DNA from: Chloroflexota bacterium
GTDB taxonomy: Bacteria > Chloroflexota > Anaerolineae > Aggregatilineales > UBA3940
Direction: 5' to 3'
Length of the DNA: 16,633 nt
NCBI GenBank assembly: GCA_024643825.1
Contig: JAHEME010000010.1
Coordinates: 1 to 16,633, forward strand
The position numbers and the translations under genes were made by a program. Below the pieces are notes generated by a model. The model made no database searches. It saw nothing but the letters and a program-made list of their open reading frames with translations, and had not been told where the DNA came from. Positions 6,917 to 14,651 of the stretch are shown piece by piece. Position 1 is the first letter of the stretch. Each line of letters opens with the position of its first letter.

Positions 6917-7843
6917 ATGGGATCAGAAATCAATGCTATCGAAGCATCCCATAAGCGGCTAACGGTTCAACAGCTTGTGAAGATGACAATCTCACTTTTC
7001 AAGCTGCGCGTGGTATCGCTGCTGCTGTTTGCTGCCATTGGCGGAGCATTCCTCGGTGCACAGGGAGTCCCGTCCTGGGCTGCTCTGATTACAATCTTCG
7101 CTACTGGCACACTGGCGGCTGGTGGGGCTTCAGCAATCAACCAGTTTCTTGAACGCGAGTCAGATTCCCGCGCTCGGCGCACTCGCCTCCGGCCACTTGC
7201 CAGCGGCGATATTGAACATCCCTGGATGATTCTTGCGATCGCTATAAGCATGATTCTTGTTGCGGTAGTAGCCGTACTGCCTTTTAACCCGGCAATGGCC
7301 TTCTATCTTGCACTGGGCGCGTTGATCTATGTTGGTGTGTACACCATCTGGCTCAAACCCCGCAGTGTTCTGAACATCGTAATCGGTGGGGCGGCTGGAA
7401 GCTGTGCCGTCATGGCGGGTGGGGCTGCTGTAGGGGCAGCCAGCAATCCGGGTGTCATTGCTCTGGCAATGCTTATCTTTCTATGGACGCCTGCCCATTT
7501 CTGGGCATTGGCTATGTTCTATAAAGAAGATTATGCTGCGGTCGATGTCCCCATGCTGCCTGTCCGAACTCCACCCAAACAAACAGCATGGTGGATACTC
7601 ATCCATGCAATCAGCACTGGACTCGCGTCGATACTTCTGGCCGCTAGCCCGGCTCTGGGCCTGGCTTATCTGATCCCTACAACCGTAATGACGACGATTA
7701 TGCTTATAGGGAGTGTACGGCTGATCCGCAATCCAGAACGACAGCAAGCCATCCGGCTGTTCGTCGTCACTAATTTGTTTCTTGCCCTTGTCCTGCTGTC
7801 CATCGTGGTTGTTACAACCGCGCGTCAGCTTCTCTTTGCCTGA
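6917..7843 (+). CDS. ctaB: Protoheme IX farnesyltransferase (heme O synthase)
   Basis: 308 residues from ATG 6917, with GGAG at 6907-6910. A longer frame reaches back to 6890 inside subunit II, but those extra residues do not resemble the family. A UbiA-type prenyltransferase that adds a farnesyl group to heme b to give heme O, the precursor of heme A-type hemes in the oxidase. Motifs: the first acidic motif N75-x3-E79-x3-D83 followed by RTRLRPLASGDI, the LNIVIGGAAGSCAVM segment, and WTPAHFWALAMFYKEDY with DVPMLPV. About nine membrane helices are visible. At the first motif the usual N-D-x2-D-x3-D is relaxed (Gln at the second and Glu at the fifth position), a conservative change. The gene lies between subunits II and I, one base after the subunit II stop. 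No heme A synthase gene (ctaA) is seen in the window. Confidence 0.93.
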   Translation: MGSEINAIEASHKRLTVQQLVKMTISLFKLRVVSLLLFAAIGGAFLGAQGVPSWAALITIFATGTLAAGGASAINQFLERESDSRARRTRLRPLASGDIEHPWMILAIAISMILVAVVAVLPFNPAMAFYLALGALIYVGVYTIWLKPRSVLNIVIGGAAGSCAVMAGGAAVGAASNPGVIALAMLIFLWTPAHFWALAMFYKEDYAAVDVPMLPVRTPPKQTAWWILIHAISTGLASILLAASPALGLAYLIPTTVMTTIMLIGSVRLIRNPERQQAIRLFVVTNLFLALVLLSIVVVTTARQLLFA

Positions 7844-7852
7844 GGATACGCA

Positions 7853-9526
7853 ATGGAAATGACTTACGATTACAAACAAGAACGCAGGCTGGCCTTCTGG
7901 TTTCTGGTTGTCGCATTCCTGGCAATCTCCGTTGGTGGGTTGATCGGCATCTTCCAGGCTCTGGAACACGCGGGGATCAATTTTTATCCCCTGGCAGGGC
8001 TAATGCCTTATTATGAGGGGTTAACCCTTCATGGTGTGCTCAACGCTCTGACCTGGACGACGTTCTTCATTTGTGGCTTTCTGATCATCGCTACCAGCCG
8101 CGCCCTTGAGCGCAAAATGTCTGCCATGTGGCTGAGTTGGGTCGCATACGCCATTATGCTGGCAGGGGTTGGTATGGCTGGCTATGCCATGCTCAGTGGT
8201 CAGGCCAGCGTGCTGTACACCTTCTATGTTCCCATGAGGGCCAGTGCGATTCACTATATCGGTCTGACGCTGGTTGTGATCGGCACATGGTTACACTCAG
8301 CTAACTTCTACCTCACCTGGGGCGCATGGCGTAAGGAAAATCCCGGTGTGAAGACGCCTATGGCTGTTGTTGGGACACTAACAACGTGGATTGTCTGGGA
8401 CCTGGCAACTATCGGTGTCGCCATCGAAATGCTCACGATGGTCATTCCCTGGTCTCTGGGGCTTATCGAAAACACCAACCCGCTGCTTGCTCGTACACTA
8501 TTCTGGTATTTCGGGCATCCGCTGGTGTACTTCTGGCTGCTGCCTGCCTACGTCTCCTGGTACGCGATGGTTCCCAAGCAGGCGGGGGGCAAGCTCTTCT
8601 CTGATCCGCTGGGTCGGCTTGCCTTCATGCTATTCATCCTGTTCTCAGTTCCTGTAGGACTTCACCACCAGTATACCGATCCAGGCATCAGTTCCGCCTG
8701 GAAGGGTGTTCACGGAGTCTTGACGTATGCAGTCGCCTTCCCCAGCTTCATGACCGCATTTACCCTGATGGCATCCCTCGAATTTGCTGGCAAACAGCGT
8801 GGAGGTCGGGGCTGGTTCCTATGGATATTCAAGCTGCCTTGGGGTGATCCTAGCTTTGCCGCGCAGGTGCTGGCGATGATCATCTTTGCTGCGGGTGGTA
8901 TCGGCGGTGTGATTAATGCCTCCTATAGCATGAATCTGGTCGTACACAATACAACATGGGTCCCCGGACACTTTCACCTTACGGTAGGGACAGCCAGCAC
9001 TCTGAGCTTTATGGGAATTACCTACTGGCTGCTCCCCTACATCACGAAACGCCGCCTGTTCAGCAAGGGGATGGCCCTGGCGCAGGCGTGGACGTGGTTC
9101 ATTGGGATGGTTCTCTTTGGACGTGGGATGCACTGGGCAGGTCTATTGGGCGCGCCGCGCCGCGTTCCGTTTTCACAGGCAGTCTATACACAGACCCTGA
9201 TCCAGGATACTGCCGGGCGCGCCTTTGGCGGCTTCCAAACAGCGATGGCGCTAACGGCTATCGGAGGCGTAATCCTGGGGGTCAGCGGGTTGTTCTTCCT
9301 ACTCAATGTGGTGATGAGCCTGACAACCAAGAAAAACAGCGCGACCGATGTCGATGTACCTCTCGCAGAGGCCGTATCCGGCCCAGAAAATGCTCCGGCT
9401 ATTCTAGATAACTGGAAGGTCTGGATTTGGGCAGAGGTGGCGCTGATTGTCTTTGCCTACATACCCACGCTGCTGACGATTGCACAGGTTAGCAATTGGA
9501 ACGCACCGGGGTTGATCATCCGATAG
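7853..9526 (+). CDS. Cytochrome c oxidase subunit I, B-family (ba3-type)
   Basis: 557 residues, with GAGGA at 7842-7846 overlapping the ctaB stop. This is the catalytic heme-copper subunit, which reduces O2 to water and pumps protons at the cytoplasmic membrane. All metal ligands are visible: H60 (LTLHGV) and H375 for the low-spin heme, H373 for the high-spin heme, and H222, H271 and H272 for CuB. Tyr226 in GHPLVYFWLLPAY is the residue cross-linked to the CuB histidine. Leu replaces the Glu of the A-family XGHPEV motif, as in B-family enzymes, so protons would use the K-type path only. About 13 membrane helices are expected. No subunit III or IV gene follows, as is usual for this family. The gene ends the oxidase operon and is followed by a strong terminator. 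Confidence 0.97.
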   Translation: MEMTYDYKQERRLAFWFLVVAFLAISVGGLIGIFQALEHAGINFYPLAGLMPYYEGLTLHGVLNALTWTTFFICGFLIIATSRALERKMSAMWLSWVAYAIMLAGVGMAGYAMLSGQASVLYTFYVPMRASAIHYIGLTLVVIGTWLHSANFYLTWGAWRKENPGVKTPMAVVGTLTTWIVWDLATIGVAIEMLTMVIPWSLGLIENTNPLLARTLFWYFGHPLVYFWLLPAYVSWYAMVPKQAGGKLFSDPLGRLAFMLFILFSVPVGLHHQYTDPGISSAWKGVHGVLTYAVAFPSFMTAFTLMASLEFAGKQRGGRGWFLWIFKLPWGDPSFAAQVLAMIIFAAGGIGGVINASYSMNLVVHNTTWVPGHFHLTVGTASTLSFMGITYWLLPYITKRRLFSKGMALAQAWTWFIGMVLFGRGMHWAGLLGAPRRVPFSQAVYTQTLIQDTAGRAFGGFQTAMALTAIGGVILGVSGLFFLLNVVMSLTTKKNSATDVDVPLAEAVSGPENAPAILDNWKVWIWAEVALIVFAYIPTLLTIAQVSNWNAPGLIIR

Positions 9527-9549
9527 ATTCACAAACATCGCTTGATGGC

Positions 9550-9581
9550 AAGGGCAGGGAGATCCATAACCCTGCCCTTTT
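9550..9581 (+). terminator. Rho-independent terminator of the oxidase operon
   Basis: A perfect 10-bp stem, AAGGGCAGGG (9550-9559) and CCCTGCCCTT (9570-9579), encloses a 10-base loop and ends in a short T-run (9578-9581). It starts 24 bp after the subunit I stop. The T-run is short, but the stem is strong and the position is ideal. Confidence 0.85.
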
Positions 9582-9617
9582 GGTTCCTAATGGAAGCAAC
9601 CTCATTCAGAAGTTTTT

Positions 9618-9654
9618 GCAGAAAATCTGCTAAAATCAGGAAAGAACGTTCTTT
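9618..9654 (+). promoter_or_regulatory. Probable promoter with two palindromes ahead of the aldehyde dehydrogenase gene
   Basis: A TAAAAT -10 box (9631-9636) is flanked by two inverted repeats: GCAGA-AAA-TCTGC (9618-9630) directly upstream, and a perfect 14-bp palindrome AAAGAACGTTCTTT (9641-9654) that would cover the transcription start. No good -35 box is seen at 16-18 bp, so the promoter may need an activator or be weak. The leader would be about 38 nt, with AGGAG at 9670-9674 six bases before the ATG. The palindrome at the start site is operator-like; the regulator is unknown. Confidence 0.5.
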
Positions 9655-9680
9655 GTTTGGCCTTTCTGTAGGAGTCAGCC

Positions 9681-12146
9681 ATGACACTCTACGAACTATT
9701 CAAAACGATGGAATATGGTCCAGCACCCGAATCCGCAGATGCGGCGAATGCCTGGTTAGATGATCATCGGCGCAAGTTTGGGCTGTTCATCAATAATCAG
9801 TGGGTTACGCCTCATAGTAAGAAGTACAGTCAGAGCATCAACCCGGCGACAGGCGAGAAACTCGCACAGGTAGCCGATGCAGATACCTCCGATGTGAATG
9901 CGGCAGTAGAGGCAGCACGGAAAGCCTTTCCACAATGGAGTGGCAGCAGTGGGCATGTACGGGCACGTCATTTGTACGCAATTGCACGCCATCTACAAAA
10001 ACACCATCGCTTGCTGGCAGTGCTCGAATCGATGGACAACGGGAAGCCGATCCGAGAATCACGGGATATTGATGTACCGTTGGTGATCCGGCATTTCTAC
10101 CACTACGCGGGGTGGGCACAGCTTGCCGAAACGGAGCTACGCGATTATCAGCCGGTAGGAGTGGTAGGACAAATCATCCCCTGGAATTTCCCACTGCTGA
10201 TGCTGGCCTGGAAGATCGCCCCCGCGATTGCAACCGGGAATACGGTGGTGCTCAAGCCCGCACCCTATACGCAGTTGAGCGCGCTTCTCTTTGCAGAAAT
10301 CCTTGCGGAATCCGGACTGCCTCCCAGTGTGGTGAACATCTTGCCCGGAGGGGACGAGGCAGGAGCCTCCATCGTAGATCACCCGGATTTCGATAAGATT
10401 GCCTTCACCGGTTCAACCGCCGTAGGCCGCATCATCCGAAAGGCTACCGCAGGGACAGGCAAGCGTCTTTCACTGGAACTAGGCGGCAAATCCCCCTTTG
10501 TGATCTTCGACGATGCCGATCTTGACAGCGCCGTAGAAGGTGTGGTCGATGCCATCTGGTTCAACCAGGGACAGGTGTGTTGTGCAGGCTCACGTCTGCT
10601 GGTGCAGGAGAGCATCGCCGACTCGTTCATTGCCAGAGTCAAACGCCGCATGGATACCCTGCGGGTTGGTCATCCCCTCGATAAGGGCATCGACATCGGT
10701 GCGCTGGTCGCTCAGGTGCAGTGGGATACCGTCGATAACTGGGTAAAAACCGGGATTGATGAAGGCGCGGAAGTCTATCAGGCCAACTGCACGATCCCAC
10801 CGGGCGGATTCTACTTCGCTCCTACTTTGATGACCAATGTTTCGCCCTCTTCAAAGGTGGTTCAGGAAGAGATTTTTGGGCCAGTGTTGGTTTCGATGAC
10901 CTTTCGCACACACGATGAAGCCATTGAACTGGCAAACAACACCCGCTACGGTCTGGCTGCCAGCGTGTGGAGTGAGAATATCAATCAGGCGTTGGAAGTA
11001 GCCCACAAGATCAAAGCTGGGACGGTATGGGTCAACAGTACAAATATGTTTGATGCCGCATCCGGGTTTGGAGGCTATCGAGAAAGTGGCTTTGGCCGGG
11101 AGGGCGGCAAGGAAGGGTTATTTGAGTACCTGCGCCCCAAATGGCAGTCACGCCCTCGGCCAGAGCTAGAGGCTAGCAACCAGAATGGCAAGGGGAAGAC
11201 CTCAACAGCAGAATGGGCAAAATCCGTTCCGGGCCGTCCTATGCTCCTCAATGGCGCAAAGTCTGCGCCAACAAAGGAAGCAAACGGCACTTCCCTGCCG
11301 CCCATCGACCGCACACACAAGCTGTATATCGGCGGAAAGCAGGTGCGCCCTGACGGTGCGTACAGCCGCCCCGTCTGTGGGCCGGATGGCACACTGGTTG
11401 CAGAAGTTGGTGACGGAAATCGCAAGGATATCCGCGATGCAGTCGAAGCGGCACATGCCGCCAAAGGATGGGCAGATCGTGCCCCACATAATCGTGCCCA
11501 GATTCTCTACTATATCGCAGAGAATCTCAGCGCGAGGGCCACAGAATTCGCTACCACTCTGCACCGAATGACCGGGCGAAGCGAAGCCTCATGCTCCCAA
11601 GAAGTGGATGCTGCCATCTCACGGTTGTTTACGTATGCCGCTTATGCAGATAAGTACGGTGGCTCACTCCAGGAAACCGGTCTACGCGGCGTTGTAATCG
11701 GCGTCAATGAGTATATTGGAGCGATAGGCATCGCCTGCCCGGATGAATCTCCCCTGCTGGCGTTTGTTTCTCTACTAGCCCCCGCCATCGCGCGCGGCAA
11801 CACAGTGGTGATTATCCCATCGGAGAGGCATCCACTGAGCGCCACCGACTTCTACCAGATTCTTGAGACATCCGACATGCCGGGCGGGGTAGTCAATATC
11901 GTTACTGGCTCGCGCGATCATCTCTCGAAGGTGCTCTCCGAGCACGATGACATCGATGCTATGTGGTACTTTGGCAGTGGAGAAGGAAGCTATCACGTTG
12001 AGATGCTCTCAACTTCCAACATGAAGCGTACCTGGGTCAACTATGGAGAAGCACGTGATTGGATGAACCGAGAGCAGGGAGAAGGCGAGGAATTCCTTCA
12101 CGAATCAACGCAGGTGCAGAATATCTGGGTTCCCAGCGGAGAGTAA
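9681..12146 (+). CDS. ALDH16-type double-domain aldehyde dehydrogenase
   Basis: 821 residues with two aldehyde dehydrogenase modules. Module 1 (about 35-500) is complete: Asn169 in PWNFPL, general base Glu266 in LELGGKSP and catalytic Cys300 in GQVCCAGSR, with the late EEIFGPV motif. It should oxidise an aldehyde to its acid with NAD(P)+. A linker (about 500-545) leads to module 2 (about 546-770), which keeps the Rossmann-like coenzyme part (VCGPDGTLVAEVGDG, APAIARGNTVVI, GGVVNIVTGS). It lacks a catalytic Cys and most of the catalytic subdomain, and it has CPDES where PWNFP is expected. The tail near KRTWVNYGEARDW closes the protein. This layout and length fit the ALDH16 family (human ALDH16A1 is about 800 residues). 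The gene stands alone between a terminator and convergent genes. The substrate is unknown. Confidence 0.88.
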   Translation: MTLYELFKTMEYGPAPESADAANAWLDDHRRKFGLFINNQWVTPHSKKYSQSINPATGEKLAQVADADTSDVNAAVEAARKAFPQWSGSSGHVRARHLYAIARHLQKHHRLLAVLESMDNGKPIRESRDIDVPLVIRHFYHYAGWAQLAETELRDYQPVGVVGQIIPWNFPLLMLAWKIAPAIATGNTVVLKPAPYTQLSALLFAEILAESGLPPSVVNILPGGDEAGASIVDHPDFDKIAFTGSTAVGRIIRKATAGTGKRLSLELGGKSPFVIFDDADLDSAVEGVVDAIWFNQGQVCCAGSRLLVQESIADSFIARVKRRMDTLRVGHPLDKGIDIGALVAQVQWDTVDNWVKTGIDEGAEVYQANCTIPPGGFYFAPTLMTNVSPSSKVVQEEIFGPVLVSMTFRTHDEAIELANNTRYGLAASVWSENINQALEVAHKIKAGTVWVNSTNMFDAASGFGGYRESGFGREGGKEGLFEYLRPKWQSRPRPELEASNQNGKGKTSTAEWAKSVPGRPMLLNGAKSAPTKEANGTSLPPIDRTHKLYIGGKQVRPDGAYSRPVCGPDGTLVAEVGDGNRKDIRDAVEAAHAAKGWADRAPHNRAQILYYIAENLSARATEFATTLHRMTGRSEASCSQEVDAAISRLFTYAAYADKYGGSLQETGLRGVVIGVNEYIGAIGIACPDESPLLAFVSLLAPAIARGNTVVIIPSERHPLSATDFYQILETSDMPGGVVNIVTGSRDHLSKVLSEHDDIDAMWYFGSGEGSYHVEMLSTSNMKRTWVNYGEARDWMNREQGEGEEFLHESTQVQNIWVPSGE

Positions 12147-12180
12147 TAATTCGCTGCTCGTACGAGAGTTCCAAACGTGT

Positions 12181-12735
12181 CTAGGGTTCCGCAGATGGGG
12201 AAGATGTTTCTTTGCGCAGCAGGCGAGAGATACCCGCAGCGATCCAGAATACTACTGTTACGGCCAGCAGCAAAAATTTGATTGATGCAGCTATCCCGGC
12301 GATCAAGGGGGGCATAGACCGAATCACATCTCCCGGAAGCTGGATGAGCAGCATCATGTTTTCCAGTACATCAAGTAGTGCGGCGGCTGTTATGCCCCTG
12401 ATCAGCCATCGCTCTGTACGGTGCCAGGGAGCCGATTTCTTTGGCGTCAGCAAGCGTGTGATCCCGGCAAAGGCCAGGGCATATGCGGGGATAAACAGGA
12501 AGTCCAGCAGAAGGCTGGATCGTGCTGCATCAACGGCTGCCTGATCCCAATGGCTCAGGATCGTCCCGGCTCGGTTTCCAGTGAATGCTAATTCAAAATC
12601 GACAATCCCATACAAACTGTTCGCGTGCATGATCTCTTCAAGATGGCCAAACATCACTCGGATGATGAGCGCAACAACGATAGCAAGTCCTGTTACGAGG
12701 AGAATGCGTTTCTGCGATACCTTGGATTCAGCCAT
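12181..12735 (-). CDS. Uncharacterised four-helix membrane protein
   Basis: 184 residues with four hydrophobic segments at about 11-29, 73-96, 109-132 and 140-171. The loop after helix 1 holds IVDFELAFT and a WDQAAVDAARSSLLLDFLFIPAYAL stretch (positions about 64-88), and helix 3 carries the charged pair in DVLENMMLL. I recognise this as a pattern shared by small integral membrane proteins of unknown role in several phyla, but I cannot give a function. CAGGAA lies upstream of the ATG at 12735 as ribosome binding site. The gene is divergent from the CopC-like gene (72 bp between start codons) and convergent with the aldehyde dehydrogenase gene, 34 bp apart with no clear terminator. The C-terminal tail is short and polar. 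Confidence 0.75.
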   Translation of the reverse strand: MAESKVSQKRILLVTGLAIVVALIIRVMFGHLEEIMHANSLYGIVDFELAFTGNRAGTILSHWDQAAVDAARSSLLLDFLFIPAYALAFAGITRLLTPKKSAPWHRTERWLIRGITAAALLDVLENMMLLIQLPGDVIRSMPPLIAGIAASIKFLLLAVTVVFWIAAGISRLLRKETSSPSAEP

Positions 12736-12776
12736 TAGCGATTTCCTGAGTCTGCCAGAATCAATTCCTGCTGCTA

Positions 12777-12785
12777 TGTTATAAT
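12777..12785 (+). promoter_or_regulatory. Extended -10 promoter for the CopC-like gene
   Basis: TGT followed by TATAAT (12780-12785) is a consensus extended -10 element. The -35 region at 12757-12762 does not match consensus, which extended -10 promoters tolerate. Transcription would start near 12792, about 16 bases before the ATG, leaving a very short leader without a convincing Shine-Dalgarno. Confidence 0.55.
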
Positions 12786-12807
12786 CGTCGCCGGGAACCT
12801 GGCAACT

Positions 12808-13623
12808 ATGAAAAGTTCACTGATCGCACTGTTCAGCATTGGATTTCTTCTTTTTGGCACCGAGAATCGTGCCACTGATATTGTTCTTGTGGAGGCATTC
12901 CCTCCGGTCGATTCGGTGCAGGCATCGCCACCGCCAGAAATCCGCCTCCGTTTTGATCGTCCCCTCAATGATGTGGGAAGCTCAATTCAGATCACAGACG
13001 AGACCGGGCATGCTGCTGCTATCAACCCTTCTGCTGTAGATCCCTCCGACCAAACGGTTATCTTTGCATCTCTTCCTGCTCTGGTAGAAGGTATATATAC
13101 CATCCACTATCAACTAGCGGCGCTGGGGAGTTCGACGATTTCTGTTGGTAGCTATCAGTTTGCCATTGATCTCCCACCTCCGGTGCTATCGCTCACCCGG
13201 CCTCTCAGTGGGCAATCCTTCCCGGAGGGCACAGCAGTTCCATTGCAAATGGAAACCCGTTTCTTTGATTTCAGTCTGTACAACAATCGGGTACGTATCT
13301 ATGTAGATGGTTCCTTACAGGAGGAAATCCGTTCGCTCAACTATTCTCTTACCGGGCTGTCTCCCGGTGTCCATGAAGTAAAGGTAATCCTTGTTCAATT
13401 GGAAGATACAGAGCTACCAGCGACGACCAACATCATTTACATCGCAGTTGCCCACTCCGATTCACAACTTACAGCCAGTGGCGCTTTCTCTGCTTCTTCA
13501 AGGCGTCTGACGCTCCGCCAGACGATTGTGGCGATACTGATCACGCTCATCCTTGTTGCTTCAGGTGTGTGGCTGGGCAGAGAACTGGACATCTCTGGTA
13601 GCAAAGATCGATCTTCTAATTGA
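12808..13623 (+). CDS. CopC-like envelope protein with second beta domain and C-terminal anchor, copper ligands absent
   Basis: 271 residues. A signal peptide (about 1-22) is followed by a CopC-like beta-sandwich (about 24-127) with the family pattern: VEAFPPVDS, PPPEIRLRFDRPL, IQITDETG, LPALVEGIYTIHYQ and ISVGSYQFAI. A second Ig-like region (about 128-218: LTRPLSGQSFPEGT, VRIYVDGSLQEEI, LSPGVHEVKVILV) leads to a C-terminal membrane helix (about 236-257). True CopC proteins bind Cu(II) with an N-terminal His and a later Asp-x-His. Here the first His position is Asp (ATDIVLV) and the later segment reads LGSSTISVGS, so the ligands are missing. The protein probably sits on the outer face of the membrane. 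Copper binding is unlikely; adhesion, structure or partner binding are alternatives. The last 8 bp overlap the convergent gene. Confidence 0.72.
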   Translation: MKSSLIALFSIGFLLFGTENRATDIVLVEAFPPVDSVQASPPPEIRLRFDRPLNDVGSSIQITDETGHAAAINPSAVDPSDQTVIFASLPALVEGIYTIHYQLAALGSSTISVGSYQFAIDLPPPVLSLTRPLSGQSFPEGTAVPLQMETRFFDFSLYNNRVRIYVDGSLQEEIRSLNYSLTGLSPGVHEVKVILVQLEDTELPATTNIIYIAVAHSDSQLTASGAFSASSRRLTLRQTIVAILITLILVASGVWLGRELDISGSKDRSSN

Positions 13624-14533
13624 TGATGCTGAACTGCGCAGAAGTCACCAGCTTATCCCCAATGAAAAAGGTGACTTCATACGCTCCGGTGGGCCATCCA
13701 CCCTGTGCATCAAAGAAATAGTAGGCAATGCCATCGGCTCCACGCTCCCATCCCTCACTTTCTGAGCGAATGACCTCCCCATTAAGCCGCAAAACGCGCG
13801 ACCAGGAAGACCCATCAGCCATCTCCTGAAAATCGATCCAGACATAAATTCGTGGAGTTCCAGCCGGGAACTCAGTATCCGTATTCACAGGCTCAAGTGA
13901 GGCGGAAATGCCACTGGAGATAGCCGTGATCGTGATCGAGGCGTTAGGGGGCGGCGTCACCTGTGACTCAATTGTAGCGATATACGCTGTAGATGTGATC
14001 GTCGGGGTGGGTAAGGTTGGAGGGATCGTCGGGGGTGGCACAATGAAGTCTTTTGTAGGCGCAGCAGGTTCGCGCGTAGTCACGGTAGGTAGTGATATCG
14101 TCTCCGGGGTAGAAGTTGTAGTTACTCTGCTGGTTGGTGGTGAAAACTGAAGGACATCTGGCCCCGGTGGTGGGATGTCCTTCCTGGCAATAAGCGATAG
14201 TGCGATTGCACCTCCACTGGCGATGGCAATCAGAAACCATCGCCATGCTCCGCGTGTAGCATCACGACGAAGACGAAAGTAGGTTGCTCGCTGTGAACGA
14301 CGAAAGTTCGCGGCTGAATTGACGATGGCAATCAGCAGCACTATGCTCAGGACATAGGGAATGATATAGACAAACAATCGCAGCACGGCAGTCAATCCTG
14401 AGTATAGTGTACCATCAAGGTAAAGAAAATTTGCTCCGAGGTCAATCGAACTTGTACCCTGCAAGTGTAGAAGGAACTGATAGGGTTGGTCAACTTTTCT
14501 TTGCGAAACAGATTCTCTCCACTCACCTAGCAT
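13616..14533 (-). CDS. Membrane-anchored Pro/Thr-rich envelope protein with C-terminal beta domain
   Basis: 305 residues, function unknown. Two hydrophobic segments (about 45-72 and 95-113) flank a basic stretch RRSQRATYFRLRRDATR, which would lie in the cytoplasm. A low-complexity linker rich in Pro, Thr and Ser (about 116-205) then projects outward to a compact C-terminal domain (about 210-305) with IYVWIDFQEMADGSSWSRV, GEVIRSESEGWE, YYFFDAQGGWPTGAYEVTFF and a final strand. Similar stalk-and-domain proteins are frequent in Chloroflexota, in my recollection. The stalk could cross the wall, and the terminal domain may bind a surface ligand. The ATG at 14533 has only a weak GGGAAAG in front. 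The gene overlaps the CopC-like gene by 8 bp tail to tail, and both encode anchored beta-domain proteins. Confidence 0.7.
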   Translation of the reverse strand: MLGEWRESVSQRKVDQPYQFLLHLQGTSSIDLGANFLYLDGTLYSGLTAVLRLFVYIIPYVLSIVLLIAIVNSAANFRRSQRATYFRLRRDATRGAWRWFLIAIASGGAIALSLIARKDIPPPGPDVLQFSPPTSRVTTTSTPETISLPTVTTREPAAPTKDFIVPPPTIPPTLPTPTITSTAYIATIESQVTPPPNASITITAISSGISASLEPVNTDTEFPAGTPRIYVWIDFQEMADGSSWSRVLRLNGEVIRSESEGWERGADGIAYYFFDAQGGWPTGAYEVTFFIGDKLVTSAQFSIIN

Positions 14534-14584
14534 ACTTTCCCGGTACGTGCTCTGATCAATAGGCTAAATCGTCTTGTAACAGAA

Positions 14585-14613
14585 TTGACGATAACCTTAC
14601 CACCCCTTAGAAT
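14585..14613 (+). promoter_or_regulatory. Sigma70-type promoter of the HTH regulator gene
   Basis: TTGACG (14585-14590) and TAGAAT (14608-14613) are spaced by exactly 17 bp. Transcription would begin near 14620, giving a leader of about 30 nt that includes GAGGA (14638-14642), ten bases before the ATG at 14652. It is the same class of promoter as the one in front of the Rrf2 gene. Confidence 0.7.
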
Positions 14614-14651
14614 CAGTAGGAATCGATGCAGTTCTTTGAGGAAACAGTGAA

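Noticed and set aside
7481..7969. Long minus-strand open frame over ctaB and subunit I
   Set aside because: It overlaps two strongly supported genes and its translation is rich in Gln, Asp and Arg with no family resemblance.
9149..9169. GC-rich GGCGCGCCGCGCC stretch as a regulatory hairpin
   Set aside because: It lies inside the subunit I gene and encodes an ordinary Gly-Ala-Pro-Arg-Arg loop.
12157..12166. CTCGTACGAG palindrome between the ALDH gene and the membrane-protein gene as a terminator
   Set aside because: The stem would have no loop and no T-tract follows on either strand; a 10-bp palindrome can easily occur by chance.
13908..14150. Gly/Val-rich open frame on the plus strand
   Set aside because: It is the mirror of the Pro/Thr-rich linker of the minus-strand gene and has no ribosome binding site or recognisable domain.
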